Shown piece after piece: positions 56,126 to 64,000 of a stretch of DNA of 64,000 nt. The first letter of the stretch is position 1. Every line of letters begins with the position of its first letter. Position numbers and translations under genes: made by a program. Under the pieces are notes generated by a model, which was given only the letters and a program-made list of their open reading frames with translations, did not search any database and had not been told where the DNA came from. Origin of the DNA: Porphyrobacter sp. AAP82 (GTDB lineage Bacteria > Pseudomonadota > Alphaproteobacteria > Sphingomonadales > Sphingomonadaceae); NCBI RefSeq assembly GCF_000331285.1, contig NZ_ANFX01000024.1, positions 1 through 64,000 on the forward strand. Reading direction: 5' to 3'.

Positions 56126-59100
56126 GCGGCCTTCTTCGCCTTCGCAGCCTTTCTGACGATCCCCGACAGGCCCTTGGTCAGCTGGAACAGGCCGTTCAAC
56201 CGGCTCAGCGGATCGCCCCAGGCGCGGTTGATGACGAGCTTCATGTCCGGGCGCAGCTTGGCGGTGTCCTTGCCGCCCTCGTTGAGGCGCGCGACATAGG
56301 CGATGAGGCCCGCCGGGTCGGGGAAGTCGTCATTGTGGAAGCCGACCAGCGTGCCCCGCGCGCCGACATCGATCTTGGCGATGTTGGCGGTGATCGCCTG
56401 ATGCTTGATCTCGATCAGGCGGATGAGGTTCTTGGTCGGCTGCGGTAGATCGCCGAAGCGGTCGATCATCTCGGCGGCGAGGCTTTCGATCTCGTTCTGC
56501 CCTTCGGCCTGGTTGAGGCGGCGGTAGAGCGCCATGCGCACCGCAAGGTCGGGGACGTAATCCTCGGGGATCATGATCGGCGCATCGACGGTGATCTGGG
56601 GAGAGACCTTGTCGCGCGGGCGCTCGAGGCCCATTTCGCCTGCCTTGGCGGTCAGGATCGCCTCTTCCAGCATCGCCTGATAGAGCTCGAAGCCGACTTC
56701 GCGGATGTGACCCGATTGCTCGTCGCCCAGCAGATTGCCCGCGCCGCGGATATCGAGATCGTGGCTGGCGAGCTGGAACCCGGCGCCGAGCGTATCGAGA
56801 TCGCCCAGCACCCTCAGCCGCTTCTGCGCGATCTCGGACAAGGCGACACCCGCCTCGTGGGTCAGATAGGCATAGGCGCGCAGCTTCGCCCGGCCGACGC
56901 GTCCGCGCAGCTGATAGAGCTGGGCTAGCCCGAACCGGTCGGCGCGATGGATGATGATGGTGTTGGCGCTCGGGATGTCGAGGCCGCTCTCGACGATGGT
57001 GGTCGAAAGCAGCACGTCGTACTTGCGATCGTAGAAGGCGCCCATGCGTTCTTCCACTTCGCCCGGCGCCATCTGGCCGTGGGTCGAGACGGTCTTCACC
57101 TCGGGCACATTCTCGCGCAGCCATTCCTCGATGTCCGCCATGTCCGAGATGCGGGGGACAACGATGAAGCTTTGCCCGCCGCGGTGGTGTTCGCGCAGCA
57201 GGGCCTCGCGCATCACCATGTCGTCCCACTCCATGACATAGGTGCGCACCGCGAGGCGGTCCACCGGCGGGGTCTGGATGGTGGAGAGTTCGCGCAGGCC
57301 GCTCATCGCCATCTGGAGCGTGCGCGGGATCGGGGTGGCGGTGAGAGTGAGAACGTGCACGTCGGCGCGCAGCTGCTTCAGTTTCTCCTTGTGGGTGACC
57401 CCGAAGCGCTGCTCCTCGTCGACGATCACGAGACCGAGGTTCCTGAACTTGGTGGACTTGGAAAGGATCGCGTGGGTGCCGACCACGAGGTCGATGTCGC
57501 CGCTTTCCAGCCCCTCGCGGGTCTCGGCGGCCTCCTTGGCTGTGACGAGGCGCGAGAGGCGACCCACCTTCAACGGGAAACCTGCAAAGCGTTCCGCGAA
57601 ATTCTGGTAGTGCTGGCGGGCGAGCAAGGTCGTCGGCGCGACAATCGCGACCTGCTGGCCGTGCATCGCGGCGACGAATGCCGCGCGGAGCGCGACCTCG
57701 GTCTTGCCGAAGCCGACATCGCCGCACACCAGCCGGTCCATCGGGCGGCCGCTTTCAAGGTCGCCCAGCACGTCGGCGATGGCGCGTTCCTGATCCTCGG
57801 TCTCGGACCAAGGGAAGCGGTCGGTGAACTGGCCGAGGGTCTGGGGGTCGGCGGGAAGGGCCGGGGCCTGCCTGAGCGCGCGGGCAGCGGCGACCTGCAT
57901 CAGTTCGCCGGCGATGGCGGTGATCCGCTCCTTGAGCTTGGCGCGGCGGCGCTGCCACGCCTCGCCGCCGAGCTTGTCCGATGCAACCGCGTGTTCGGAC
58001 GAGCCGTAGCGGGTGAGCACGTCGATGTTCTCGACCGGAATGAACAGCTTGTCCCCGCCGGCATATTCCAGCGCGACGCAGTCATGCTTGCTCTTGCCGA
58101 CGGGAATCGCCTCGAGCCCGAGATATCGGCCGATGCCGTGCTCCACGTGCACGACCAGATCGCCCTGCGAGAGTGCCTGAAGCTCGGCGAGTAAGGCATC
58201 GGAATCCTTGCGCTTCTTCTTGCGCCGCACCAGCCGGTCGCCGAGGATGTCGGCTTCGGTGAGGATTTCGAGCGTGTCGGAAGCAAACCCTGTTTCAAGC
58301 GGGAGGACGACCACCGCGGTGGTCTTTTTCGCCGCCAGCCCGAGCGCCTGCTGCCAGCTATCGGCGATCGCAGTCGGCGCACCAGCCTCGTCGATGATCG
58401 CCGCGATGCGGCGCGCGCTGCCGGTCGAATAGGCTGCGACCAGCGATTTGCGCGCGGACTTGCCGACCGACTTGAGGTGCGCCGCAGCGGCCTCGTAGAC
58501 GTTCTCGCCGCGTCCGCGCTCGGGCGCGAAGTCGCGGGCCGAGCGGAAGCCGAAATCGACCACGCCGTCCTTTTCTTCCGCGCCAAATCCCGTTGCGCGG
58601 TGGGCGGGGAGGGCAGCCAGCGCGGCGTCGAATTCCCCGCGCGCGAGGTAGAGCGCATCTGGCTTCAGCGGACGATAGCTGCCCTTCTTCTCGCTGGCGA
58701 TCCGGCCGCGCTGTTCGTGATAATCGGCGATGTCGGACAATCGCTCCTCGGCTGCGCCAATCGCGCTCTGGTCGATCACCACCACATCATCCTTGGCGAG
58801 GTGGTCGAACAGGCTCGCGAGCTTCGTCTCGAACAGCGGCAGCCAGTGCTCCATCCCCGCCAGCCGCCGCCCTTCGGAGACCGCCTCGTAAAGCGGGTCC
58901 TGCGTGGCATTGGCGCCGAACAGCTCGCGGTAACGGGTGCGGAAGCGCTTGATGCTGTCTTCATCGAGCAGGGCTTCGGAGGCGGGGAGCAGCAGGTGGC
59001 TGTCGATCCGCTCGACGGTGCGCTGGGTGGCGGGATCAAAGAGGCGCAGGGATTCGAGCTCGTCGCCGAAGAAATCGAGCCTGAGGCCGCTTTCCAGCGC

Positions 59101-59637
59101 GGAAGGGAAGATGTCGACGATCGAGCCGCGCACCGCAAATTCGCCGTGGTCGATCACGGTATCGGTGCGGCTGTAGCCCTGGCGGGTGAGCAGCGCGGTC
59201 AGGCTTTCCTGCCCGATCTGCGTGCCGACGCGAAACGCGCGCACGCTCTCGCGCACCCGGAACGGGGTGAGCACGCGCTGGAGCGCGGCGTTCACCGTGG
59301 TGACCAGCAATTGCTGCGCGCTGCCGGGCTGCTGCAACCTGTGGAGCGCGGCGAGCCGCTCGGCGCTGATCGACAGGGCGGGGCTGGCGCGGTCGTAGGG
59401 GAGGCAATCCCACGCGGGGAAAGTGACGACCTCCACCTCGGGCGCGAAGAAGCGCGCCGCTTCGGCTGCCGCGCGCATCGCGGCGTCATCGGGCGCGATG
59501 AACACCGCCCGGCGCCCCCCCTTCGTTCCAGAGGCGGCGCGGGCAAGATCGGCCAGCACCAGCGGCAGGCTCCCGCGCGGGAGCGAGGCGAGGGTCAGCG
59601 GATCGCGGGCCGCAAGGATGCGGTTCAAATCGGGCAT
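56122..59637 (-). CDS. mfd: Transcription-repair coupling factor
   Basis: A 1171-residue protein that removes RNA polymerase stalled at DNA damage and recruits UvrA. In order: UvrB-like N-terminal module (about 1-330), the RNA-polymerase-interaction domain with VHVEHGIGRYLGLE, and a RecG-like translocase with Walker A GDVGFGKTEVA, DEEQRFGV, TATPIPRTL and QLRGRVGR, then the C-terminal TRCF domain. Gene order mfd-sdhE-recG is common in this group. Confidence 0.95.
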   Translation of the reverse strand: MPDLNRILAARDPLTLASLPRGSLPLVLADLARAASGTKGGRRAVFIAPDDAAMRAAAEAARFFAPEVEVVTFPAWDCLPYDRASPALSISAERLAALHRLQQPGSAQQLLVTTVNAALQRVLTPFRVRESVRAFRVGTQIGQESLTALLTRQGYSRTDTVIDHGEFAVRGSIVDIFPSALESGLRLDFFGDELESLRLFDPATQRTVERIDSHLLLPASEALLDEDSIKRFRTRYRELFGANATQDPLYEAVSEGRRLAGMEHWLPLFETKLASLFDHLAKDDVVVIDQSAIGAAEERLSDIADYHEQRGRIASEKKGSYRPLKPDALYLARGEFDAALAALPAHRATGFGAEEKDGVVDFGFRSARDFAPERGRGENVYEAAAAHLKSVGKSARKSLVAAYSTGSARRIAAIIDEAGAPTAIADSWQQALGLAAKKTTAVVVLPLETGFASDTLEILTEADILGDRLVRRKKKRKDSDALLAELQALSQGDLVVHVEHGIGRYLGLEAIPVGKSKHDCVALEYAGGDKLFIPVENIDVLTRYGSSEHAVASDKLGGEAWQRRRAKLKERITAIAGELMQVAAARALRQAPALPADPQTLGQFTDRFPWSETEDQERAIADVLGDLESGRPMDRLVCGDVGFGKTEVALRAAFVAAMHGQQVAIVAPTTLLARQHYQNFAERFAGFPLKVGRLSRLVTAKEAAETREGLESGDIDLVVGTHAILSKSTKFRNLGLVIVDEEQRFGVTHKEKLKQLRADVHVLTLTATPIPRTLQMAMSGLRELSTIQTPPVDRLAVRTYVMEWDDMVMREALLREHHRGGQSFIVVPRISDMADIEEWLRENVPEVKTVSTHGQMAPGEVEERMGAFYDRKYDVLLSTTIVESGLDIPSANTIIIHRADRFGLAQLYQLRGRVGRAKLRAYAYLTHEAGVALSEIAQKRLRVLGDLDTLGAGFQLASHDLDIRGAGNLLGDEQSGHIREVGFELYQAMLEEAILTAKAGEMGLERPRDKVSPQITVDAPIMIPEDYVPDLAVRMALYRRLNQAEGQNEIESLAAEMIDRFGDLPQPTKNLIRLIEIKHQAITANIAKIDVGARGTLVGFHNDDFPDPAGLIAYVARLNEGGKDTAKLRPDMKLVINRAWGDPLSRLNGLFQLTKGLSGIVRKAAKAKKAA

Positions 59638-59810
59638 CGGGTCACTTCACTTGTGCCAGGGGGGCAACGCAGGAACACCCCCAACTCGAAACGAGGAGGG
59701 GGTCACACGAACGGCGGATCACCCGAGCCAAACAGCACGGACGCGGAATTTGTTCCGGGCCTTAGACGCGCGCGCGGCGCTTGTCGAACGGCGCCGAACG
59801 CCAGCGCCGC

Positions 59811-60101
59811 TCAGCGCGGGATATCGACGTAATCGAGCTTCTGCATCGCCGTCAGAAGATCGCCCGCGATGGGCTCGGGTGCGGCCTGCGTGCCGAGGGC
59901 CCAGGCCATCACATCGACATCGTCTTCATCGAGCAGCGCTTCGAACCACGCAAGCTCGGCCTCGCCCCACGCGGCGTGATAGCGGTCATAGAAGCCGCCG
60001 ATCATGTAATCGGCCTCGCGCGTGCCGCGGTGCCACGCGCGGAATTTGGCGCGGGCGAGGCGGGTTGCGAAGGACGGGCCAGCGGAAAGGTCGTCGGTCA
60101 T
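59811..60101 (-). CDS. sdhE: Succinate dehydrogenase flavinylation factor SdhE
   Basis: A 96-residue protein of the SdhE/Sdh5 family that helps attach FAD covalently to SdhA. The signature RGTRE (R25-E29) followed by DYMIGGFYDRY is present. The ATG at 60101 is chosen over a GTG at 60110 because AGGTGA lies at proper distance. It diverges from recG. Confidence 0.9.
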   Translation of the reverse strand: MTDDLSAGPSFATRLARAKFRAWHRGTREADYMIGGFYDRYHAAWGEAELAWFEALLDEDDVDVMAWALGTQAAPEPIAGDLLTAMQKLDYVDIPR

Positions 60102-60174
60102 GCCGATCACCTAGCCACAGCTTCGCGAGCCTTCAACTCGCAATGATGCAGGCGCGGTGTTAGCCAATGCAGCC

Positions 60175-62250
60175 ATGCGTCCCGAGGCTCTCAATCCGCT
60201 CTTCGCCGAGGTCGAAACGCTCGAAGGCGTCGGCCCCAAGCTGATGAAGCCATTGGAGAAGCTTGGCCTCAGGCGGGTCAAGGACCTGGCCTATCACCTG
60301 CCCGAACGCTTCGTCAGTCGCCGGGCGGTGAGCGACCTCGATTCGGCCTGCGAGGGCGAGCAGGTGATCATTGCGCTGACCGCGATCGAACACCGCGCCC
60401 CGCGCGCCGGCAGCCGCGGGCCCTATCGCGTGCTGGCGCAGGACGCGGCGGGCAATGTCTGTTCGCTCACCTGGTTCGGCAAGGCCGCCTACAGCGCGAA
60501 GAAGCTGGTGCCGGTGGGCGAGACGCGCTGGGTGGCGGGCCGGCTCGACCGCTATGGCGACATGCTCCAGATCGTCCACCCCGATCACATCGAGGAAGCG
60601 AGCGCGGCGCACATGGCGCGCATGTCCGAGCCGGTCTATCGCCTCTCGGAAGGCCTCACCCAGCCGAGGATCGCCGATTTCGCCGGACAGGCCCTGAACC
60701 GGCTCCCGGACTTGTCCGAGTGGATCGAACCGGGCCAGATCGCGCACGCCGGCTGGCCATCGTGGCGCGAGGCCTTGCGGCTCGGGCACGAGACCACCGA
60801 TGCCAAGGCGCGCGACCGGCTGGCCTATGACGAACTGCTCGCAAACTCCCTCGCGCTGCTGCTGGTCAAGGCCGATGGCCGCAAGCGCCGGGGGCAGGCG
60901 CTGGTGGGGGACGGGGCCTTGCGGGCGAGGCTGCAACTGCCCTTCGGCCTCACTGGCGCGCAGCAGCGCTCGATCGCCGAGATCGCGGGCGACATGGCGC
61001 AGGAGGCCCCGATGCTCCGGCTGTTGCAGGGCGATGTCGGCGCGGGGAAAACCGTGGTGGCATTGAATGCGATGCTGATCGCGGTCGAGGCGGGCAAGCA
61101 GGCCGCACTGCTCGCTCCGACCGAGATCCTCGCCCGCCAGCATTTCGAGACTTTGCGCAAGATGCTGGGCCCCACGGGGGTGGAGATCGCACTCCTCACC
61201 GGCCGCGCCAAGGGACGCGAGCGCGAATCGATCCTGATGGGGCTGCTCGACGGCTCGATCCAGCTGCTGGTCGGCACGCACGCGATCTTTCAGGACACGG
61301 TCAATTACCGCGATCTGGGCCTGGTGGTGATCGACGAGCAGCACCGCTTCGGCGTCGCCCAGCGCCTCGCGCTTGCCGCCAAGGGCCGCCGCGCGCCGCA
61401 TACCCTTGCCATGACCGCCACGCCGATCCCGCGCTCGCTGACACTGGCGCAATATGGCGAAATGGACGTGAGCCGCCTCGACGAACTGCCCCCCGGACGG
61501 CAGGCGATCGAGACGCTGGTGTTCCCGCAGGCGCGCATGGACGAGATGGTCGCCGGGGTGGAGCGGCACCTTGCCAGCGGCCAGCAGGCCTATTGGGTCT
61601 GCCCGATGGTGCGCGAGATCGACGGCGTCCCGGACCTTGCCGACATTGCTGCCGCCGAGGCGCGCTATGCGGCGCTGCGCGAGCGGTTCGGGGATGCGGT
61701 GGTGATGGTCCACGGCCAGTTGCGGCCCGAGGTCAAGGACGCAGGCATGGAGCGCTTCGTCAGCGGGGCGGCGCGGCTGCTGATCGCGACGACGGTCATC
61801 GAAGTCGGTGTCGACGTGCCCAATGCGACCTTGATGGTGATCGAACAGGCCGAGCGTTTCGGGCTCGCGCAATTGCACCAGCTGCGCGGGCGGGTGGGGC
61901 GCGGCTCGCTCAAAAGCCGCTGCGTGCTGCTGCGCAGCGACGAACTCTCCGAGACGGGCAAGCGGCGGCTCGCGCTGATGCGCGAGACGCAGGACGGCTT
62001 CCGCATCGCCGAGGAGGATCTGGAACTGCGCGGCGGGGGCGAACTGCTCGGCACGCGCCAATCGGGCGAGGCGGGGTTCCGGATCGCCGATCTCGAACAA
62101 ACCCAGCGCCTGCTCCCCATCGCCCATGGCGACGCGCGCCTGCTGATGGAGCGCGACGGCGGCCTGACCTCCCCGCGGGGCGAGGCGGCGCGGATCCTGC
62201 TCTACCTGTTCGAGCGCGACTGGGGCGTCCAGCTGCTGCGCGGCGGTTGA
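60175..62250 (+). CDS. recG: ATP-dependent DNA helicase RecG
   Basis: A 691-residue helicase that reverses stalled forks and branches. The N-terminal wedge domain includes GVGPKLMKPLEKLGL and LPERF; Walker A is GDVGAGKTVVA, motif II DEQHRFGV, motif III TATPIPRSL and the C-terminal TIEVGVDVPNATLM, QLRGRVGRG. The ATG at 60175 matches the usual N terminus; a GTG at 60157 is possible. Region 62251-62372 downstream shows no gene. Confidence 0.95.
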   Translation: MRPEALNPLFAEVETLEGVGPKLMKPLEKLGLRRVKDLAYHLPERFVSRRAVSDLDSACEGEQVIIALTAIEHRAPRAGSRGPYRVLAQDAAGNVCSLTWFGKAAYSAKKLVPVGETRWVAGRLDRYGDMLQIVHPDHIEEASAAHMARMSEPVYRLSEGLTQPRIADFAGQALNRLPDLSEWIEPGQIAHAGWPSWREALRLGHETTDAKARDRLAYDELLANSLALLLVKADGRKRRGQALVGDGALRARLQLPFGLTGAQQRSIAEIAGDMAQEAPMLRLLQGDVGAGKTVVALNAMLIAVEAGKQAALLAPTEILARQHFETLRKMLGPTGVEIALLTGRAKGRERESILMGLLDGSIQLLVGTHAIFQDTVNYRDLGLVVIDEQHRFGVAQRLALAAKGRRAPHTLAMTATPIPRSLTLAQYGEMDVSRLDELPPGRQAIETLVFPQARMDEMVAGVERHLASGQQAYWVCPMVREIDGVPDLADIAAAEARYAALRERFGDAVVMVHGQLRPEVKDAGMERFVSGAARLLIATTVIEVGVDVPNATLMVIEQAERFGLAQLHQLRGRVGRGSLKSRCVLLRSDELSETGKRRLALMRETQDGFRIAEEDLELRGGGELLGTRQSGEAGFRIADLEQTQRLLPIAHGDARLLMERDGGLTSPRGEAARILLYLFERDWGVQLLRGG

Positions 62251-62372
62251 GGCCGAGGGTTGCTCAGATTTTCGGCAGAAGGCAAGCGCATCGGCAGGTG
62301 CGAGGGAGTTGCCGACCTGATCGCCAGCGGCGCCGCCCGGACCGATCCCGATCCCGACCCGCTGCCCCCGCG

Positions 62373-62873
62373 TCAGGCGGAGGCCTGGGTGCTTTCGCGC
62401 AGCAGCTTGTCGGCCCAGGCCTGGGTTCCGCGGCTGATCACCTGCCACGCTGCCTCGAAGGCAGCGGCATCGCCATAATAGGGATCCGCGACCGGCTCGC
62501 CGCGGCGGCCCTCGACGGCATCGAGCAGCATTGCTAGGCGCGCGGTCCCGGCACGCGGGGCCTTGCTTTGCAGGCTTTCGAGATTGGCGCGGTCCATCGC
62601 GATGATGTGGCTGAAGCGGTAGAAATCGTCGCGCTCGATCTGCCGTGCCGCCTGGCCGGCAATATCGATGCCGTTGGCCCGGGCGGCGGCGATCGCGCGC
62701 GGATCGGGCTCCAGGCCGAGGTGATAGGAGGCGGTTCCGGCAGAATCGACCAGCACCGCAAGGCCGCGCTCCTGCGCCGCCACGCGGAACGCGCCTTCCG
62801 CCATCGGTGACCGGCAGATATTGCCGAGACACACGAACAGCACGCCAAACCTGTGCTCTATCCCCCCATGCAT
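62373..62873 (-). CDS. Low-molecular-weight protein-tyrosine phosphatase
   Basis: A 166-residue phosphatase with the N-terminal P-loop C15-LGNIC-R21-S and the catalytic Asp in VADPYYGD. Members either act with tyrosine kinases in exopolysaccharide export (Wzb-like) or on small substrates; no kinase gene is nearby. Its 126-bp upstream region carries a parS-like site and a second palindrome. Confidence 0.9.
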   Translation of the reverse strand: MHGGIEHRFGVLFVCLGNICRSPMAEGAFRVAAQERGLAVLVDSAGTASYHLGLEPDPRAIAAARANGIDIAGQAARQIERDDFYRFSHIIAMDRANLESLQSKAPRAGTARLAMLLDAVEGRRGEPVADPYYGDAAAFEAAWQVISRGTQAWADKLLRESTQASA

Positions 62874-62922
62874 GTGCGCCCGGTATTACAATCAGAGGGC
62901 GCTGTCTACCGCCTATCTTGTT

Positions 62923-62938
62923 GGTTTCACGTGAAACA
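62923..62938. promoter_or_regulatory. parS: parS-like centromere site
   Basis: GGTTTCACGTGAAACA matches the ParB-binding consensus TGTTTCACGTGAAACA at 15 of 16 positions, with a 14-bp perfect palindrome (62924-62937). ParB sites are highly conserved across bacteria and are normally near the replication origin. It lies 50 bp before the phosphatase start. parA and parB are not in the window. Confidence 0.7.
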
Positions 62939-62950
62939 TCGCCGAGTTTG

Positions 62951-62966
62951 TGTGATGCGTATCACA
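62951..62966. promoter_or_regulatory. CRP/FNR- or GntR-like palindrome
   Basis: TGTGATGCGTATCACA is a perfect TGTGA-N6-TCACA palindrome, the textbook CRP half-site arrangement; GntR-family operators can look alike. It lies 78-93 bp before the start of the minus-strand phosphatase gene and is the natural candidate to regulate it. No regulator gene is adjacent. Confidence 0.5.
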
Positions 62967-62999
62967 GTGGCGCCGGTGTTGCGGACAAGGGGGGTGCGA

Positions 63000-64000
63000 T
63001 CAGCCTGCGGGCGGGCCTAGCGGAGCGGTGCTCGACAGCACCTCTTCGGTGATGCGCCGGATGTTGACCTTTGCCTTGAGCCGCGCGCCGAGCAGTGCGG
63101 TCCCCGACACCTTGCGCTGCACGAACAGCGTCTCGATCGGCGGGAAGGCCCAGGTGTCCTTGTCCTGCGCGATCGCCCAGCCTTCCTCGCGCAGCAGCGG
63201 AATGAAGGCGCGGTCGCCGAAATCGAAGGGCGCATCGGCGCGCATTTCATTGATGACGATGTCGATCATGCGCCGCACCCGCTCGGGGTGCTTTTCGGCG
63301 ACGATCGGCATCATGAAGCCGGCCTCGATGGTCGCGGCCTCAACTTCCTCTGCATTGCCCCCGAGCCCTGCCAGCAGCATCTTGCGATAGCCGCTGGCAA
63401 CGGCCGGATCGACCGGCCGGCACGCGCCGAAATCGAGCAGCACGATGTCGCCCGTCTCGCGCCGGTAGCGGAAATTGGCGAAGTTGGGATCGGTCTGCAT
63501 GACCCCGAGATCGAACAGCTCGCGGGCGACCAGCCGGATCAGGCGGGCGAACACCGCGTCGCGGCGTTCGGGCGGCTCTGACCCCAGTTCCTCGATGCTC
63601 ACCCCCTCCTCGAAGCTCATCGCGAGGATCGAGCCGCGGGTCAGGCCTTCGTGAAGGCGCGGCACGACAAAGCCGGGCGTGTCCGCCAGCATCGCGCGGT
63701 ACATCGCCATCTGCGCGCCTTCGCGCTGATAATCGGCTTCTTCATGCAGCTGCTGCTTGGCCGCCGCCATCAGCTTGTCCATCTCAAGCTCGGGCGGGGC
63801 GAAGCCGGCGATCTTGAGCAGCGTCATCACATTGTCGACGTCGCTGTCGATGCTCTTGGCGACGCCGGGATACTGCACCTTGATCGCCAGCTCCTCGCCG
63901 TCGCGGGTGAGGGCCTTGTGGACCTGGCCGATGCTCGCCGCGGCGATCGGGCGCGGGTTGAACCAGCGGAATGCCTTGCGCCAATCAGGACCCCATTCGG
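63000..64000 (-). CDS. ABC1/COQ8 (UbiB-family) atypical kinase, partial
   Basis: The frame is open from its TGA (63000-63002) to the window edge, giving the last 332 residues. The ABC1 signature AAASIGQVHKAL, then AIKVQYPGVAKSIDSDVDN, a KQQLHEEADYQREG segment, LFDLGVMQTDPNFANF and LLDFGACRPV mark it as the COQ8/ADCK3 group, which supports ubiquinone synthesis by an ATPase or kinase activity. Asp of the DFGA motif is present. The N-terminal KxGQ part is outside the window. Confidence 0.88.
   Translation of the reverse strand, partial: EWGPDWRKAFRWFNPRPIAAASIGQVHKALTRDGEELAIKVQYPGVAKSIDSDVDNVMTLLKIAGFAPPELEMDKLMAAAKQQLHEEADYQREGAQMAMYRAMLADTPGFVVPRLHEGLTRGSILAMSFEEGVSIEELGSEPPERRDAVFARLIRLVARELFDLGVMQTDPNFANFRYRRETGDIVLLDFGACRPVDPAVASGYRKMLLAGLGGNAEEVEAATIEAGFMMPIVAEKHPERVRRMIDIVINEMRADAPFDFGDRAFIPLLREEGWAIAQDKDTWAFPPIETLFVQRKVSGTALLGARLKAKVNIRRITEEVLSSTAPLGPPAG

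Noticed and set aside
59638-59810. LexA (SOS) box upstream of mfd
   Set aside because: A GTTC...GTTC pair occurs but with a 6-nt spacer rather than the 7 nt of the alphaproteobacterial consensus.

Overview
The window is GC-rich, densely packed chromosomal DNA, most like an alphaproteobacterium of the Sphingomonadales, probably Erythrobacteraceae. That placement rests on gene order and family flavour (divL-tsaE-amgK-murU-addB-addA-trxA; mfd-sdhE-recG; Flp pilins; a COQ8-type kinase) and was not tested by a search. Both strands are used, and many neighbours overlap by 4 nt (ATGA/GTGA).

Region by region. 1-4.5 kb: the tail of a glycine/arginine-rich protein, glutathione reductase, two NAD(P)-dependent oxidoreductases and a convergent FAD oxidoreductase. 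4.5-15.5 kb: a propionate/methylmalonyl-CoA cluster (pccB, a lower-GC membrane protein, methylmalonyl-CoA epimerase, a PaaG-like crotonase, methylmalonyl-CoA mutase, a TonB-C-like secreted protein, bioB, a secreted esterase, a small membrane protein, pccA). Together these convert propionyl-CoA to succinyl-CoA, and BioB supplies the carboxylase cofactor. 15.6-24.8 kb: aroK-aroB-cyclase-GNAT on the minus strand, then two unknown envelope proteins, a 268-bp MITE-like element, a XerD-type recombinase, accA and an M48 lipoprotein protease. 24.8-26 kb: three Flp pilin genes in a row. 26-32 kb: mutT, tRNA-Arg(ACG), a zincin, folE, a cytochrome c-prime/cytochrome b561 pair, a peroxiredoxin and ahcY with a candidate operator. 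32-43.6 kb: divL (Tyr in place of the phospho-accepting His), tsaE, amgK, murU, addB, addA, trxA. 43.7-49.9 kb: an inositol-phosphatase-family gene, argJ, a small secreted protein directly ahead of secA, secA and a TSUP permease. 49.9-52.3 kb: an accessory patch with a truncated haemoglobin, a stub of an outer-membrane beta-barrel, four small unknown genes and tRNA-Asn. 52.4-64 kb: NAD kinase, an EAL protein, a frameshifted ankyrin-like gene, a transglutaminase, mfd-sdhE-recG, a low-molecular-weight phosphatase, a near-consensus parS site and a COQ8/UbiB-family kinase that runs off the window.

I found no CRISPR array, rRNA, complete insertion sequence or recognisable defence system. The least explained items are the 268-bp inverted-repeat element that supplies the ribosome binding site of xerD, the small secreted peptide ahead of secA, the low-GC membrane protein inside the propionate operon, the parS site, and the small-ORF patch beside tRNA-Asn.
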